Of a DNA stretch of 64,000 nt, positions 43,977 to 52,690 are shown piece by piece. Under the pieces are notes generated by a model, which saw nothing but the letters and a program-made list of their open reading frames with translations, was not told the origin of the DNA and did no database searches. The position numbers were made by a program, and so were the translations under genes. The stretch's first letter is position 1. Every line of letters begins with the position of its first letter. The DNA is from Thalassospira alkalitolerans (GTDB taxonomy: Bacteria; Pseudomonadota; Alphaproteobacteria; Rhodospirillales; Thalassospiraceae): the NCBI RefSeq assembly GCF_002115745.1, contig NZ_JFKB01000007.1:186001-250000 (forward strand), in the 5' to 3' direction.

Positions 43977-44795
43977 TCAGTTGTTTTTTGAGGCGGGTTG
44001 ATGAAGTCGGGCCAGATCGTCCAATCGGCCCGTTTTGTCGAGCTCGCGGATCAGATCATTAATCTGAACGATATGGGAAACACAGGGACTGTTTTTGGAA
44101 AACAGGTAGTAAACCTGATTCCTAATCATGGGTGGTTCGACCATGTGCATGACATCTTCGATGCCGTCTTTGGCAATATTTGCCAAGCCGTCATAACGAC
44201 CAAGCAATACATAATCGACCCTGCCATTTAAAAGGATATCGAATATTCGGTTGCCGGTCGGTGAATAGATCATATCAAGCCGTTCAAGGGCAAAACGATC
44301 AATGAAATCGCCGTAACTGCCGCCCTGCGGTCTGGCGCCAGGGTGTCCGATCAGGTTTTCAATGCTGGTGACGGGAAACTGACGGTCAACGTGCTGAAAC
44401 ACCATGATGTCATCCGACGCAAAGGGCAGGGAATAGATGAAAGTCGCGTCTCTTTCCTGGGTGAAATAGGCACCGGCCATCGCATCAATTTCACCGGCTT
44501 CGAGCATGCGCATCGCCCGGTTCCACGGGATGTCAAAGCGAACCTGAAGGGGGATGTCATGTTCCTGTGTGTATTGGCGAAGAATATCAATCGCAATGCC
44601 TTGCGGGCGTTCCATGGCATCGTAATAGGAAACAGGTTCCCAGCCAAATGCGCCACCAACCACCATGCTGGTGCATTCATTCGATGCGGCTTGGGCATGA
44701 TTGGGGATTGCCGCCATTACGGTGCCAGCCAATATGCAAGCTGAAATCATTGTAAATCGAGCGGTGCACTGTAACAAACTGCGCCCTGTGGCCAT
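43977..44795 (-). CDS. Periplasmic amino-acid-type (SBP_bac_3) binding protein
   Basis: A 272-residue protein with a signal peptide ending around AQAASNEC. The core GIAIDILRQYTQEHDIPLQVRFDIPWNRAMRMLEAGEIDAMAGAYFTQERD is the family 3 binding-protein pattern, and the C-lobe is present. No permease or ATPase lies beside it, so it may be an orphan receptor or sensor subunit. It sits between the pre operon and rutR, converging on the terminator at 43941. Its ligand is unknown. Confidence 0.8.
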   Translation of the reverse strand: MATGRSLLQCTARFTMISACILAGTVMAAIPNHAQAASNECTSMVVGGAFGWEPVSYYDAMERPQGIAIDILRQYTQEHDIPLQVRFDIPWNRAMRMLEAGEIDAMAGAYFTQERDATFIYSLPFASDDIMVFQHVDRQFPVTSIENLIGHPGARPQGGSYGDFIDRFALERLDMIYSPTGNRIFDILLNGRVDYVLLGRYDGLANIAKDGIEDVMHMVEPPMIRNQVYYLFSKNSPCVSHIVQINDLIRELDKTGRLDDLARLHQPASKNN

Positions 44796-44920
44796 GTTGT
44801 TCTTTTGCTCCGGAGATTTTGATGAAGACCTATGATTTCAGGTTAGCCGTGTAACGGCTTCTTTCAACTATCCGGAAGTGTGGGGTGGTGGATCTGAATA
44901 CATAAATTAGCAGTTGCAGA

Positions 44921-45562
44921 TCATGCCAAACCGACACCCTTTAAAATGATGCGGACAACGTTTTCCTTGGCATCCGTGAACTGTTCATCACTTAGTGGAT
45001 TGTTGTTGTTAAAGATTTCAATCTGGCGGGAAAAATCGGCGTAATGCTGGGTTGTGGCGAAAATCATATACATCAGACTATAGGGTTCGACCTTGTCCAT
45101 CTTGCCCTCGGCGATCCAGCGATTGATCACCACGACGCGACTATCAAGCCATGATTTGACTGTGGTCGAAATGTAATCGGATGAAAATTTCGCACCACGA
45201 ATGATTTCATGGGCCCAGATGCGTGAACCATGTGGCCGGGCACGTGATAAATCCATTTTGGCTTCGATATAGCCACGCAGCGTTTCGGCCGGGTTTGTGC
45301 TGTTATCAAATGTTGATGCCGCCTGAAGCCAATGGTCACAGACATCTTCCATGATGCGGCGATAAAGCGCCTCTTTTGTGCTGAAATAGTAATGCACATT
45401 TGCCTTGGGCACTTTGGCAATTTCGGCGATCCTTGCGGTGGTCGCACCCTTAAAGCCGTAATCGGCAAAAACCAGCTCGGCAGCGGCGAGAATTTGCGCT
45501 TCGTTTTCCTGACGAATGGCGGCTTTATGTGCCCCGTTCTGCCCGGATTTTCTTGCAGTCAT
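44921..45562 (-). CDS. rutR: TetR-family regulator, RutR-like
   Basis: A 213-residue TetR-fold protein. HTH: AQILAAAELVFADYGFKGATTARIAEIAKVPKANVHYYFSTKEALYRRIM. The C-terminal part (GSRIWAHEIIRGAKFSSDYI, SLMYMIFATTQHYADF) is the YcdC/RutR ligand domain, which senses uracil and thymine in E. coli. A palindrome close to the E. coli RutR consensus lies 30 bp before its start codon, and another stands before preT. It is probably the regulator of this pyrimidine-degradation region. Confidence 0.85.
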   Translation of the reverse strand: MTARKSGQNGAHKAAIRQENEAQILAAAELVFADYGFKGATTARIAEIAKVPKANVHYYFSTKEALYRRIMEDVCDHWLQAASTFDNSTNPAETLRGYIEAKMDLSRARPHGSRIWAHEIIRGAKFSSDYISTTVKSWLDSRVVVINRWIAEGKMDKVEPYSLMYMIFATTQHYADFSRQIEIFNNNNPLSDEQFTDAKENVVRIILKGVGLA

Positions 45563-45986
45563 TCACGTTCCCCGAAATTACGTCATTTATCTTGACCGTT
45601 TGGTCAGGTTAAAATAATCTCTACTTTAGATACTAAAAAGCAAGCACAAAATACGCGCCAAACCAAACCGGAATTGTCCAAGACCTTGGATGGCGCCGGT
45701 GAAAGATAAACAGAATTTTGGTGCCGTAAACAAAAATCAGGGTCGCAGAAATGGCATTTGGCAGTCGAAAATTCGAAACAAATCCCAAGTGACTTAAAGC
45801 TCTAGTGCATGGGTTCGTCTCATGCTAACGATTTTTACGCGCCGTTAAACCGGTGCCGCCCAAACCGCCCTGTGTGCGACCAGTCGCGCAATCGGGAATG
45901 AGGGGCGTTAAATAAAGTCGGGCATCGATTTGTTCTGCCAAAACGATGTCAGGGATGCACAAGAAAGGTACGGGAGACCTTTTTCT
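45563..45986. other. Divergent promoter region between rutR and the aminotransferase gene
   Basis: About 420 bp with no convincing gene. The RutR-like box at 45592-45607 lies at its left end. The right end carries the aminotransferase promoter and a GGGAG-like ribosome-binding site; no further operators were recognised. Confidence 0.5.
45592..45607. promoter_or_regulatory. RutR-like box beside rutR
   Basis: TTGACCGTTTGGTCAG has TGACC/GGTCA arms and differs from the E. coli consensus TTGACCAnnTGGTCAA at two positions. It lies 30 bp upstream of the rutR start codon, which suggests autoregulation. Confidence 0.65.
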
Positions 45987-47318
45987 ATGACAGCCACCAC
46001 AAAAGTTAGCCGTCCGAACGATCTTTCGGCATTTTGGATGCCGTTTACAGCCAACCGCCAGTTCAAGCAGGCCCCACGCATGCTTGTCAGTGCCGAAGGC
46101 ATGTATTACCAGACCGACGATAACCGCCAGATTTTGGATGGTACCGCCGGTCTTTGGTGCTGCAACGCCGGTCACAAACGCCCCAAGATCGTCGAAGCCG
46201 TCAAAGCCCAGATGGATGAACTGGATTATGCCCCGGCATTCCAGATGGGCCATCCCAAGGCATTCGAGCTTGCCAGCCGCTTGGCACAGCTTATGCCGGG
46301 CGATCTTAATCATGTTTTCTATACCAATTCAGGTTCTGAATCGGTTGAAACCGCGCTTAAAATTGCACTTGCCTATCATCGCGCACGCGGCGAAGGCCAG
46401 CGGACCCGCCTGATTGGTCGTGAACGCGGCTATCACGGGGTGAACTTTGGCGGTATTTCCGTCGGGGGTATTCCAACCAACCGCAAGACCTTTGGCACGA
46501 TGCTGGGGGGTGTTGACCATATTCGCCATACCCATTTGCCCGAACAAAATGGCATGACGCGCGGCATACCCGAACATGGTGCCGATCTGGCCGATGATCT
46601 TGAACGTCTTTGCGCGTTGCATGATCCCTCGACCATTGCGGCTGTGATTGTCGAACCGGTTGCCGGTTCGACCGGTGTTCTGATCCCGCCAAAGGGGTAT
46701 TTGGAACGTCTGCGCAATATCTGCACCAAACACGGTATTCTTTTGATCTTTGACGAGGTTATTACCGGTTTTGGCCGCCTTGGTGCGCCGTTTGCCGTTG
46801 ATTACTTTGGTGTTCAGCCTGACCTTGTTACCACGGCAAAGGGCCTGACCAACGGTACCATTCCGATGGGCGCTGTGTTTGCCACCGATACTATCCATGA
46901 TGCGTTCATGACCGGCCCGGAAAACATGATCGAGCTGTTCCACGGTTATACCTATTCCGGCAACCCTGTTGCCTGTGCGGCGGGTCTTGCGACGCTTGAG
47001 ACCTATGAAGAAGACGGTCTTTACACCAAGGGTCAGGAATTGGGCCAATATTGGGAAGATGCGGTGCATAGCTTGGCCGATCTGCCGATGGTCAAGGATA
47101 TCCGTAACCTTGGCCTGATCGGTGCGATTGAACTTGAAAGCATCGAAGGATTCCCGACCAAACGCGCCTTTAATGCGTTCCTTAAGGCGTTTGAAAAAGG
47201 CATTCTGATCCGCACCACGGGTGATATCATTGCCCTGTCGCCGCCGCTGATCATTGAAAAATCGCATATCGATCAGTTGTTCGGAACGTTGCGCGACGTG
47301 CTTAAAGAAATCGACTAA
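45987..47318 (+). CDS. Omega-aminotransferase, beta-alanine:pyruvate type (class III)
   Basis: A 443-residue PLP enzyme. LDGTAGLWCCNAGHKRPKIVEAVKAQ, FYTNSGSESVETALKIALAYHRARGEGQRTRLIGRERGYHG and the PLP lysine in VTTAKGLTNGTIPMGAV (about K290) are typical of beta-alanine:pyruvate transaminases (the WCCNAGH-type pattern is close to that group). It would turn beta-alanine to malonate semialdehyde, the last step of the uracil route. I chose ATG 45987 over the longer frame at 45930. Divergent from rutR. Confidence 0.9.
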   Translation: MTATTKVSRPNDLSAFWMPFTANRQFKQAPRMLVSAEGMYYQTDDNRQILDGTAGLWCCNAGHKRPKIVEAVKAQMDELDYAPAFQMGHPKAFELASRLAQLMPGDLNHVFYTNSGSESVETALKIALAYHRARGEGQRTRLIGRERGYHGVNFGGISVGGIPTNRKTFGTMLGGVDHIRHTHLPEQNGMTRGIPEHGADLADDLERLCALHDPSTIAAVIVEPVAGSTGVLIPPKGYLERLRNICTKHGILLIFDEVITGFGRLGAPFAVDYFGVQPDLVTTAKGLTNGTIPMGAVFATDTIHDAFMTGPENMIELFHGYTYSGNPVACAAGLATLETYEEDGLYTKGQELGQYWEDAVHSLADLPMVKDIRNLGLIGAIELESIEGFPTKRAFNAFLKAFEKGILIRTTGDIIALSPPLIIEKSHIDQLFGTLRDVLKEID

Positions 47319-47493
47319 GGGTTTTTAACTCTGCCCCGATGCGGGCAGGGTAGGGCTTTGGCCCATGGGAAACGTTACGTTTCAATATTTTTGGTTTGCG
47401 CCCCATCACGGGAATTGGGGGCGCAAACTGACAAAGCCACAAGATCGGCAAAAGTCGACAGATGGCATATATCAGATCAAGGAGGTATCTCGG

Positions 47494-48360
47494 ATGTCTA
47501 TGCTGAGAGGCGGATTGATTCAAATGGGGCTTAAGGCCTCGACCGAACAGTCGCCCGCCGAAATTCGTCAGACCATGATCGACGCGCATCTGCCCTATAT
47601 CGAAGAGGCAGGTAAAAAGGGCGTGCAGGTTCTGTGTTTTCAGGAAGTCTTTACCCAGCCCTATTTCTGTCCCAGTCAGGATGCGAAATGGTATGCGGCC
47701 GCTGAAGAAATTCCGAACGGCCCGACCACACAATTGATGTGCGAACTGGCCAAAAAGCACAGGATGGTCATCGTTGTTCCGATCTACGAGCAGGATATGA
47801 CGGGCGTTTATTATAATACCGCTGCCGTGATTGATGCCGACGGCAGTTATCTTGGCAAATACCGCAAAACGCATATCCCGCAGGTTGCCGGTTTTTGGGA
47901 AAAGTTCTTTTTCAAGCCGGGCGCTTCGGATTGGCCGGTCTTTGATACCCAGTATTGCAAGCTTGGCGTTTATATTTGTTATGATCGTCATTTCCCCGAA
48001 GGCTGGCGTGCCTTGGCACTGAACGGGGCGGAATATATCGTCAATCCGTCGGCCACGGTGGCCGGGGTTTCGGAATATCTGTGGAAGCTGGAACAACCCG
48101 CATCGGCCGTTGCCAATGGCTGTTATATCGGGGCGATCAACCGGGTTGGACGTGAAGAACCGTGGAATATCGGCGAATTTTACGGCCAAAGCTATTTCGT
48201 CAATCCGCGCGGCCAGATCGAAAAAGAAGCATCACGCGATCAGGATGAATTGATTGTTCATGACATGGATATGTCCATGGTGCGTGACGTGCGAAATTCC
48301 TGGCAATTCTTCCGTGATCGTCGGCCTTCAACCTATACCCGTTTGACCGACGGGAACTAG
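47494..48360 (+). CDS. Nitrilase-superfamily amidohydrolase (beta-ureidopropionase, PydC/UPB1-like)
   Basis: A 288-residue CN-hydrolase. The catalytic triad is E51 (CFQEVF), K125 (KYRKTHIP) and C162 (GVYICYDRHFPEGWRALALNGAEYIVNPSAT). VNPRGQIEKEASRDQDELIVHDMDM is also typical of UPB1-like enzymes. It should hydrolyse N-carbamoyl-beta-alanine. I chose ATG 47494, preceded by GGAGG; the longer frame at 47365 has no such signal. It follows the aminotransferase gene, with the ABC transporter genes next. Confidence 0.9.
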   Translation: MSMLRGGLIQMGLKASTEQSPAEIRQTMIDAHLPYIEEAGKKGVQVLCFQEVFTQPYFCPSQDAKWYAAAEEIPNGPTTQLMCELAKKHRMVIVVPIYEQDMTGVYYNTAAVIDADGSYLGKYRKTHIPQVAGFWEKFFFKPGASDWPVFDTQYCKLGVYICYDRHFPEGWRALALNGAEYIVNPSATVAGVSEYLWKLEQPASAVANGCYIGAINRVGREEPWNIGEFYGQSYFVNPRGQIEKEASRDQDELIVHDMDMSMVRDVRNSWQFFRDRRPSTYTRLTDGN

Positions 48361-48436
48361 AAATTCTGCGGTGAACGGTGCATTTGTGCTGTTCGCTGTT
48401 TTGCCTTGATCGACAAAATGGGCATTTGACCCGCAA

Positions 48437-48492
48437 TCCGGCAACGACCGGAAAATAATCAAGTCGGCAAGGTTTCAGGGCAACGACCCTGA
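48437..48492 (+). promoter_or_regulatory. Two tandem hairpins with identical CAACGA loops upstream of the transporter operon
   Basis: TCCGG-CAACGA-CCGGA (48437-48452) and TCAGGG-CAACGA-CCCTGA (48475-48492) both close on the same six-base loop, 22 bp apart, 84 bp before the ATPase gene. A structured leader is likely. Tandem hairpins with ACGA loops recall guanidine-II riboswitches, but those have a four-base ACGR loop; here the loop is six bases. Confidence 0.4.
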
Positions 48493-48575
48493 GGGAGGCT
48501 TTCCACTGTTGTGTTTCGTCTTAGGCCATCACGGCCGGGGCGAAGCGAGAGAGACATTCGACCAGGGGATACCCC

Positions 48576-49403
48576 ATGACGTTAAAAGCAGTCGTCAATA
48601 ATGTGGCGAAAATGCCCGCATCTACCGACGCAGTTGTTGATATTCAAAAGCTGTCACTGACCTTTCAAACCGCTGACGGGCCGGTCTATGCCCTGTCTGA
48701 TGTTGATTTAACCATTGAACGTGGTGATTTCGTTTCGTTTATCGGTCCGTCCGGCTGTGGCAAAACCACGCTTTTACGCGTGATTGCCGATCTTGAAAAA
48801 GCCACGGGCGGTGATATTTCGATCAATGGCGTTTCCGCACAGGAAGCCCGTGAAAATCGCGCCTATGGTTATGTGTTTCAAGCCCCGGCATTGCTGCCTT
48901 GGCGCACGATTGAACGCAATGTGACCCTGCCGCTGGAAATCATGGAAATTTCCAAGGAAGAACGCATTCGTCGTGGGCATGAGGCGCTTAAACTTGTTGA
49001 ATTAAACGGCTTTGAAAAGAAATTCCCATGGCAGCTTTCGGGCGGCATGCAGCAACGGGCATCCATTGCACGTGCGCTAAGTTTTGATGCCGATCTGTTG
49101 TTGATGGATGAGCCGTTCGGTGCCCTTGATGAAATTGTCCGCGATCATTTGAATGAACAGCTTTTGAAACTATGGGCGCGGACCAATAAAACGGTTGCCT
49201 TTGTGACGCATTCGATCCCCGAAGCGGTTTATCTGTCATCCAAGATTGTTGTGATGTCACCGCGCCCGGGCCGGATCATTGACGTGATCAAAACCGATTT
49301 CCCCAAGGATCGCGGTCTTGATATCCGCGAAACACCGGAATTCCTTGAAGTGGCCCATCGTGTACGTGAAGGATTGCGGGCGGGGCATAGCTATGACGAG
49401 TAA
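48576..49403 (+). CDS. ABC transporter ATPase (TauB/SsuB/NrtD type)
   Basis: A 275-residue ATPase. GPSGCGKTT, LSGGMQQR, LLMDEPFGALDEIVRDHL and VTHSIPEAVYL are the SsuB/TauB signature set. The C-terminal GRIIDVIKTDFPKDRGLDIRETPEFLEVAHRVREGLRAGHSYDE is typical of this subfamily. It is the first gene of an ATPase-permease-permease-binding protein operon continuing into dihydropyrimidinase. Confidence 0.92.
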   Translation: MTLKAVVNNVAKMPASTDAVVDIQKLSLTFQTADGPVYALSDVDLTIERGDFVSFIGPSGCGKTTLLRVIADLEKATGGDISINGVSAQEARENRAYGYVFQAPALLPWRTIERNVTLPLEIMEISKEERIRRGHEALKLVELNGFEKKFPWQLSGGMQQRASIARALSFDADLLLMDEPFGALDEIVRDHLNEQLLKLWARTNKTVAFVTHSIPEAVYLSSKIVVMSPRPGRIIDVIKTDFPKDRGLDIRETPEFLEVAHRVREGLRAGHSYDE

Positions 49404-50322
49404 CACCGCAACGATGAATGGTGCGATTGCGGGGCCGTCGCTGTGGTCGCGGATGATGTCGGGGCAGGCTGGTCCGGTCACCGTGGTTTTGATGGCACTG
49501 TTTGTGATTTGGTATGGCGGTGCGGTTCTGATGAATGCGCCGACCCAGATCGATAAATATAACCGTGCCGATCAAACATGGACGAAGATGCAGTTGATCG
49601 AGGATACCCTGGCACAGGAACGCCCGATCCTTCCGGCCCCGCATCAGGTGGCGCAGGAAATGTACAAGACCATCTTTGCGACCAAGATCACGTCCAAACG
49701 CTCGCTGGTTTATCACACCTGGGTGACGCTTTCCTCGACCCTTCTGGGCTTTGTCTTTGGTACGGCGCTTGGCATTTTGCTGGCGATTGGGATTGTTCAT
49801 GTGGTGACACTTGAAAAAAGCCTGATGCCTTGGGTAATTTCATCACAAACCATTCCGATCCTGGCGATTGCGCCGATGGTCGTTGTGGTGCTGGGCGCAA
49901 TCGGTCTTAAGGGGCTGGTGCCCAAGGCGATCATTTCGACCTATCTGTGCTTTTTCCCGGTAACCATCAGCATGGTCAAAGGGCTACGTTCCCCGCAGGT
50001 GATCCAGCTTGATCTGATGCGGACTTATAATGCCTCGAAATGGCAAACATTCTGGTCGCTGCGCCTGCCATCGGCGATGCCTTATTTGTTTGCCAGCCTG
50101 AAGGTTGCGATTGCGATCAGTCTGGTCGGTGCGATTGTGGGCGAATTGCCAACCGGGGCGCAGGCCGGACTTGGGGCGCGGCTTTTGGCCGGGTCTTATT
50201 ATGGGCAAACCATTCAAATCTGGTCAGCACTTTTGACGGCGGCATTCGTTGCCGCAATTATGGTGGTGCTGGTTGGCTGGTGTGAACGTCGTGTTCTTGT
50301 ACGGATGGGGGCCAGATCATGA
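49393..50322 (+). CDS. ABC transporter permease (SsuC/TauC type)
   Basis: A 309-residue permease; I chose ATG 49393, which overlaps the ATPase gene by 11 bp, over the frame opening at 49318. The TauC-type EAA loop is LMRTYNASKWQTFWSLRLPSAMPYLFASLKVAIAISLVGAIVGELP. About six helices follow an unusually long N-terminal part. It overlaps the second permease gene (ATGA). Confidence 0.9.
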   Translation: MTSNTATMNGAIAGPSLWSRMMSGQAGPVTVVLMALFVIWYGGAVLMNAPTQIDKYNRADQTWTKMQLIEDTLAQERPILPAPHQVAQEMYKTIFATKITSKRSLVYHTWVTLSSTLLGFVFGTALGILLAIGIVHVVTLEKSLMPWVISSQTIPILAIAPMVVVVLGAIGLKGLVPKAIISTYLCFFPVTISMVKGLRSPQVIQLDLMRTYNASKWQTFWSLRLPSAMPYLFASLKVAIAISLVGAIVGELPTGAQAGLGARLLAGSYYGQTIQIWSALLTAAFVAAIMVVLVGWCERRVLVRMGARS

Positions 50323-51494
50323 AACAGGTAACCGGGACGCATTCGGTCAAACTTGATAAATTCTGTCTGGTGGCGGCGACTGCGGCGCTGTTGTCTTTGA
50401 TCTTTCCTTTAACCGGAATTGATGCCGAGACCGGCAAACAGATTGCCTTTGTCGGTGATATTCCGGGGTTGGCGATTGCGATGGCGCTGTGTGTCATTGT
50501 CGGGGCGGCTTTTACCTGGCTTGGCGTTGGCAAAATTCAATATGCCGCGATCATTTTGGCGGTGGCGGTCTTTGGTTGCTGGCAGGCGGTCACAGCCCTT
50601 TATGATCATGGTCTTGCCGGGCATGCGACCAGCGGGTTCTGGTTGTTTATCCTGTCGCTTTGGGCGTTTGTCTGGCGCGGGATTGACGTGGTTGCGCGCT
50701 ATCGCAGTTTGGAAACAGCAAAACAGCAATCAGCCAATATTCTGGTGCCCATCGCCTTTGGTATTTGGTTGCTGTTCGTTTGGGAAGTCATCGTTGCCGG
50801 TTTTGGTGTGCCACAGGTCTTGTTACCGGCACCCAGTGCAATCGGTGTGCGGTTCATCAATTCGACCGATACACTTGCGGCTGATTTCTATCAGACTTTT
50901 ATCAAGGCGGTGATCAGTGGCTATGTCATAGGCTGTGGCAGTGCCTTTATCGTTGCGATTGCGGTCGATCGGGTGCCGTTCCTGAAACGCGGGCTATTGC
51001 CTTTGGGTAATATGGTTTCGGCCCTTCCGATTATCGGTGTTGCGCCGATCATGGTGATGTGGTTCGGGTTTGACTGGCAATCCAAGGCCGCCGTGATTGT
51101 GATCATGACTTTTTTCCCGATGCTGGTGAATACTGTGACCGGGTTGAATGCGGCGGGGAAACTTGAAAAAGACCTGATGGCGACTTACGCGTCAGGGTAT
51201 TGGTCAACGCTTTTGCGGTTGCGGCTGCCTGCTGCAATGCCGTTCATTTTCAACGCGCTTAAAATCAATTCGACGCTTGCACTGATTGGCGCAATCGTCG
51301 CCGAATTTTTCGGTACCCCGATCGTTGGCATGGGCTTCCGTATCTCGACCGAGGTCGGGCGGATGAATGTCGATATGGTTTGGGCTGAAATTGCATTGGC
51401 GGCCCTGGCGGGGACCGCCTTTTACGGAGCTGTGGCCTTTGCCGAGCGCAAGGCAACATCATGGCATCCGTCATTTCGGGTACGTCGCCATTAA
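50319..51494 (+). CDS. ABC transporter permease with extra N-terminal helices
   Basis: A 391-residue second permease. The C-terminal part holds the EAA loop LMATYASGYWSTLLRLRLPAAMPFIFNALKINSTLALIGAIVAEF. The N-terminal 150 residues carry about four extra hydrophobic segments before the usual SsuC/TauC core, making this longer than a standard family member (about 260 residues). Translationally coupled to the upstream permease. Confidence 0.88.
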   Translation: MKQVTGTHSVKLDKFCLVAATAALLSLIFPLTGIDAETGKQIAFVGDIPGLAIAMALCVIVGAAFTWLGVGKIQYAAIILAVAVFGCWQAVTALYDHGLAGHATSGFWLFILSLWAFVWRGIDVVARYRSLETAKQQSANILVPIAFGIWLLFVWEVIVAGFGVPQVLLPAPSAIGVRFINSTDTLAADFYQTFIKAVISGYVIGCGSAFIVAIAVDRVPFLKRGLLPLGNMVSALPIIGVAPIMVMWFGFDWQSKAAVIVIMTFFPMLVNTVTGLNAAGKLEKDLMATYASGYWSTLLRLRLPAAMPFIFNALKINSTLALIGAIVAEFFGTPIVGMGFRISTEVGRMNVDMVWAEIALAALAGTAFYGAVAFAERKATSWHPSFRVRRH

Positions 51495-51555
51495 AGGCAT
51501 CAAAAAGACGATCCGTCGGGAGGACTTGACTGTAACCTTGAGGAGACATCGACGA

Positions 51556-52545
51556 ATGAAGAAAATATTTGCGACTGCGCTAGGGTTGGGCATTGGTTTG
51601 ACATCGTTTTCGGCGATGGCAGCAGATGAAGTAACCTTGCAGCTTAAATGGGTAACCCAAGCACAATTCGCCGGTTATTATGTGGCACAGGACAAGGGTT
51701 TCTATGACGAAGCCGATCTTGACGTCACGATCAATCCGGGCGGCCCGGATATTGCCCCGCCGCAGGTTATTGCCGGTGGTGGTGCCGATGTTGTGGTTGA
51801 CTGGATGCCGTCTGCTCTGGCGTCACGTGAAAAGGGTGTGGCGCTTGTTAACATCGCACAGCCTTTTGCCAAATCGGGCATGATGCTGACGTGCCTTAAG
51901 GAAACCGGTGTTGAAAGCCCGGAAGATTTTCCGGGGCGGACGCTTGGTGTTTGGTTCTTTGGCAACGAATATCCGTTCCTGAGCTGGATGTCGAAACTTG
52001 GTCTTCCGACCGATGGCAGCGACAAGGGCGTTACGGTCCTTAAGCAGGGCTTTAACGTTGATCCTTTGATCCAGAAACAGGCCGATTGTATTTCGACCAT
52101 GACCTATAACGAATATTGGCAGGTGATTGATGCCGGTATTACCGAAGATCAGATAAAGGTCTTTAAATATGAAGATCAGGGTGTCGCGACCCTTGAAGAC
52201 GGTCTTTATGTTCTTGAAGACAACCTCAAGGATCCGGCCTTTGTCGACAAGATGGCCCGCTTTGTTTCAGCCAGCATGAAGGGCTGGGAATATGCCAAGG
52301 CCAATCCGGAAGAAGCCGCCAACATCATTCTTGAAAACGATGCGACTGGTGCTCAAACCGAAAAACATCAGATCCGCATGATGAAGGAAATTGGCAAACT
52401 TCTGGGTGATGCCAGTGGCAAACTTGACGAAGCAGCCTATCAGCGGACCGTCGACAGCTTGCTGTCGGGTGGTTCTGATCCGGTGATTACCAAAAAGCCG
52501 GAAGGCGCATGGACCCATGTTGTTACCGACAAGGCGTCGATGTAA
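51556..52545 (+). CDS. NMT1/THI5-like ABC substrate-binding protein
   Basis: A 329-residue periplasmic binding protein. A signal peptide ends at SAMAADEV (about residue 23). VTLQLKWVTQAQFAGYYVAQDKGFYDEADLDVTINPGGPDIAPPQVIAGGGADVVVDWMPSALASREKG is the NMT1/THI5-like pattern (PF09084), seen in proteins that bind pyrimidines and related compounds. I chose ATG 51556, following AGGAG, over the frame opening at 51367. With dihydropyrimidinase next, uracil, dihydrouracil, hydantoin or an N-carbamoyl amino acid is the likely ligand. Confidence 0.88.
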   Translation: MKKIFATALGLGIGLTSFSAMAADEVTLQLKWVTQAQFAGYYVAQDKGFYDEADLDVTINPGGPDIAPPQVIAGGGADVVVDWMPSALASREKGVALVNIAQPFAKSGMMLTCLKETGVESPEDFPGRTLGVWFFGNEYPFLSWMSKLGLPTDGSDKGVTVLKQGFNVDPLIQKQADCISTMTYNEYWQVIDAGITEDQIKVFKYEDQGVATLEDGLYVLEDNLKDPAFVDKMARFVSASMKGWEYAKANPEEAANIILENDATGAQTEKHQIRMMKEIGKLLGDASGKLDEAAYQRTVDSLLSGGSDPVITKKPEGAWTHVVTDKASM

Positions 52546-52690
52546 CGATCCGATCCTGTTGCCCGGCAGGGATAGAAACCTGCCGGGCAAACGATCCCTT
52601 TGAAGACGATAAATGCGAATGGGCAGGAATGCCGGGGCGTCCCGCAACTTTCCGGTCATCAAGACAGACGACAAAGACAAGGAGCCACCC

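Noticed and set aside
48437-48492. Calling the tandem hairpins a guanidine-II riboswitch
   Set aside because: Known examples have a four-base ACGR loop; here the loop is CAACGA and the neighbouring genes are for pyrimidine breakdown.
48361-48575. A TPP riboswitch before the NMT1/THI5-like transporter
   Set aside because: The conserved CTGAGA and GGATAATGCCAGCG-type elements are absent.
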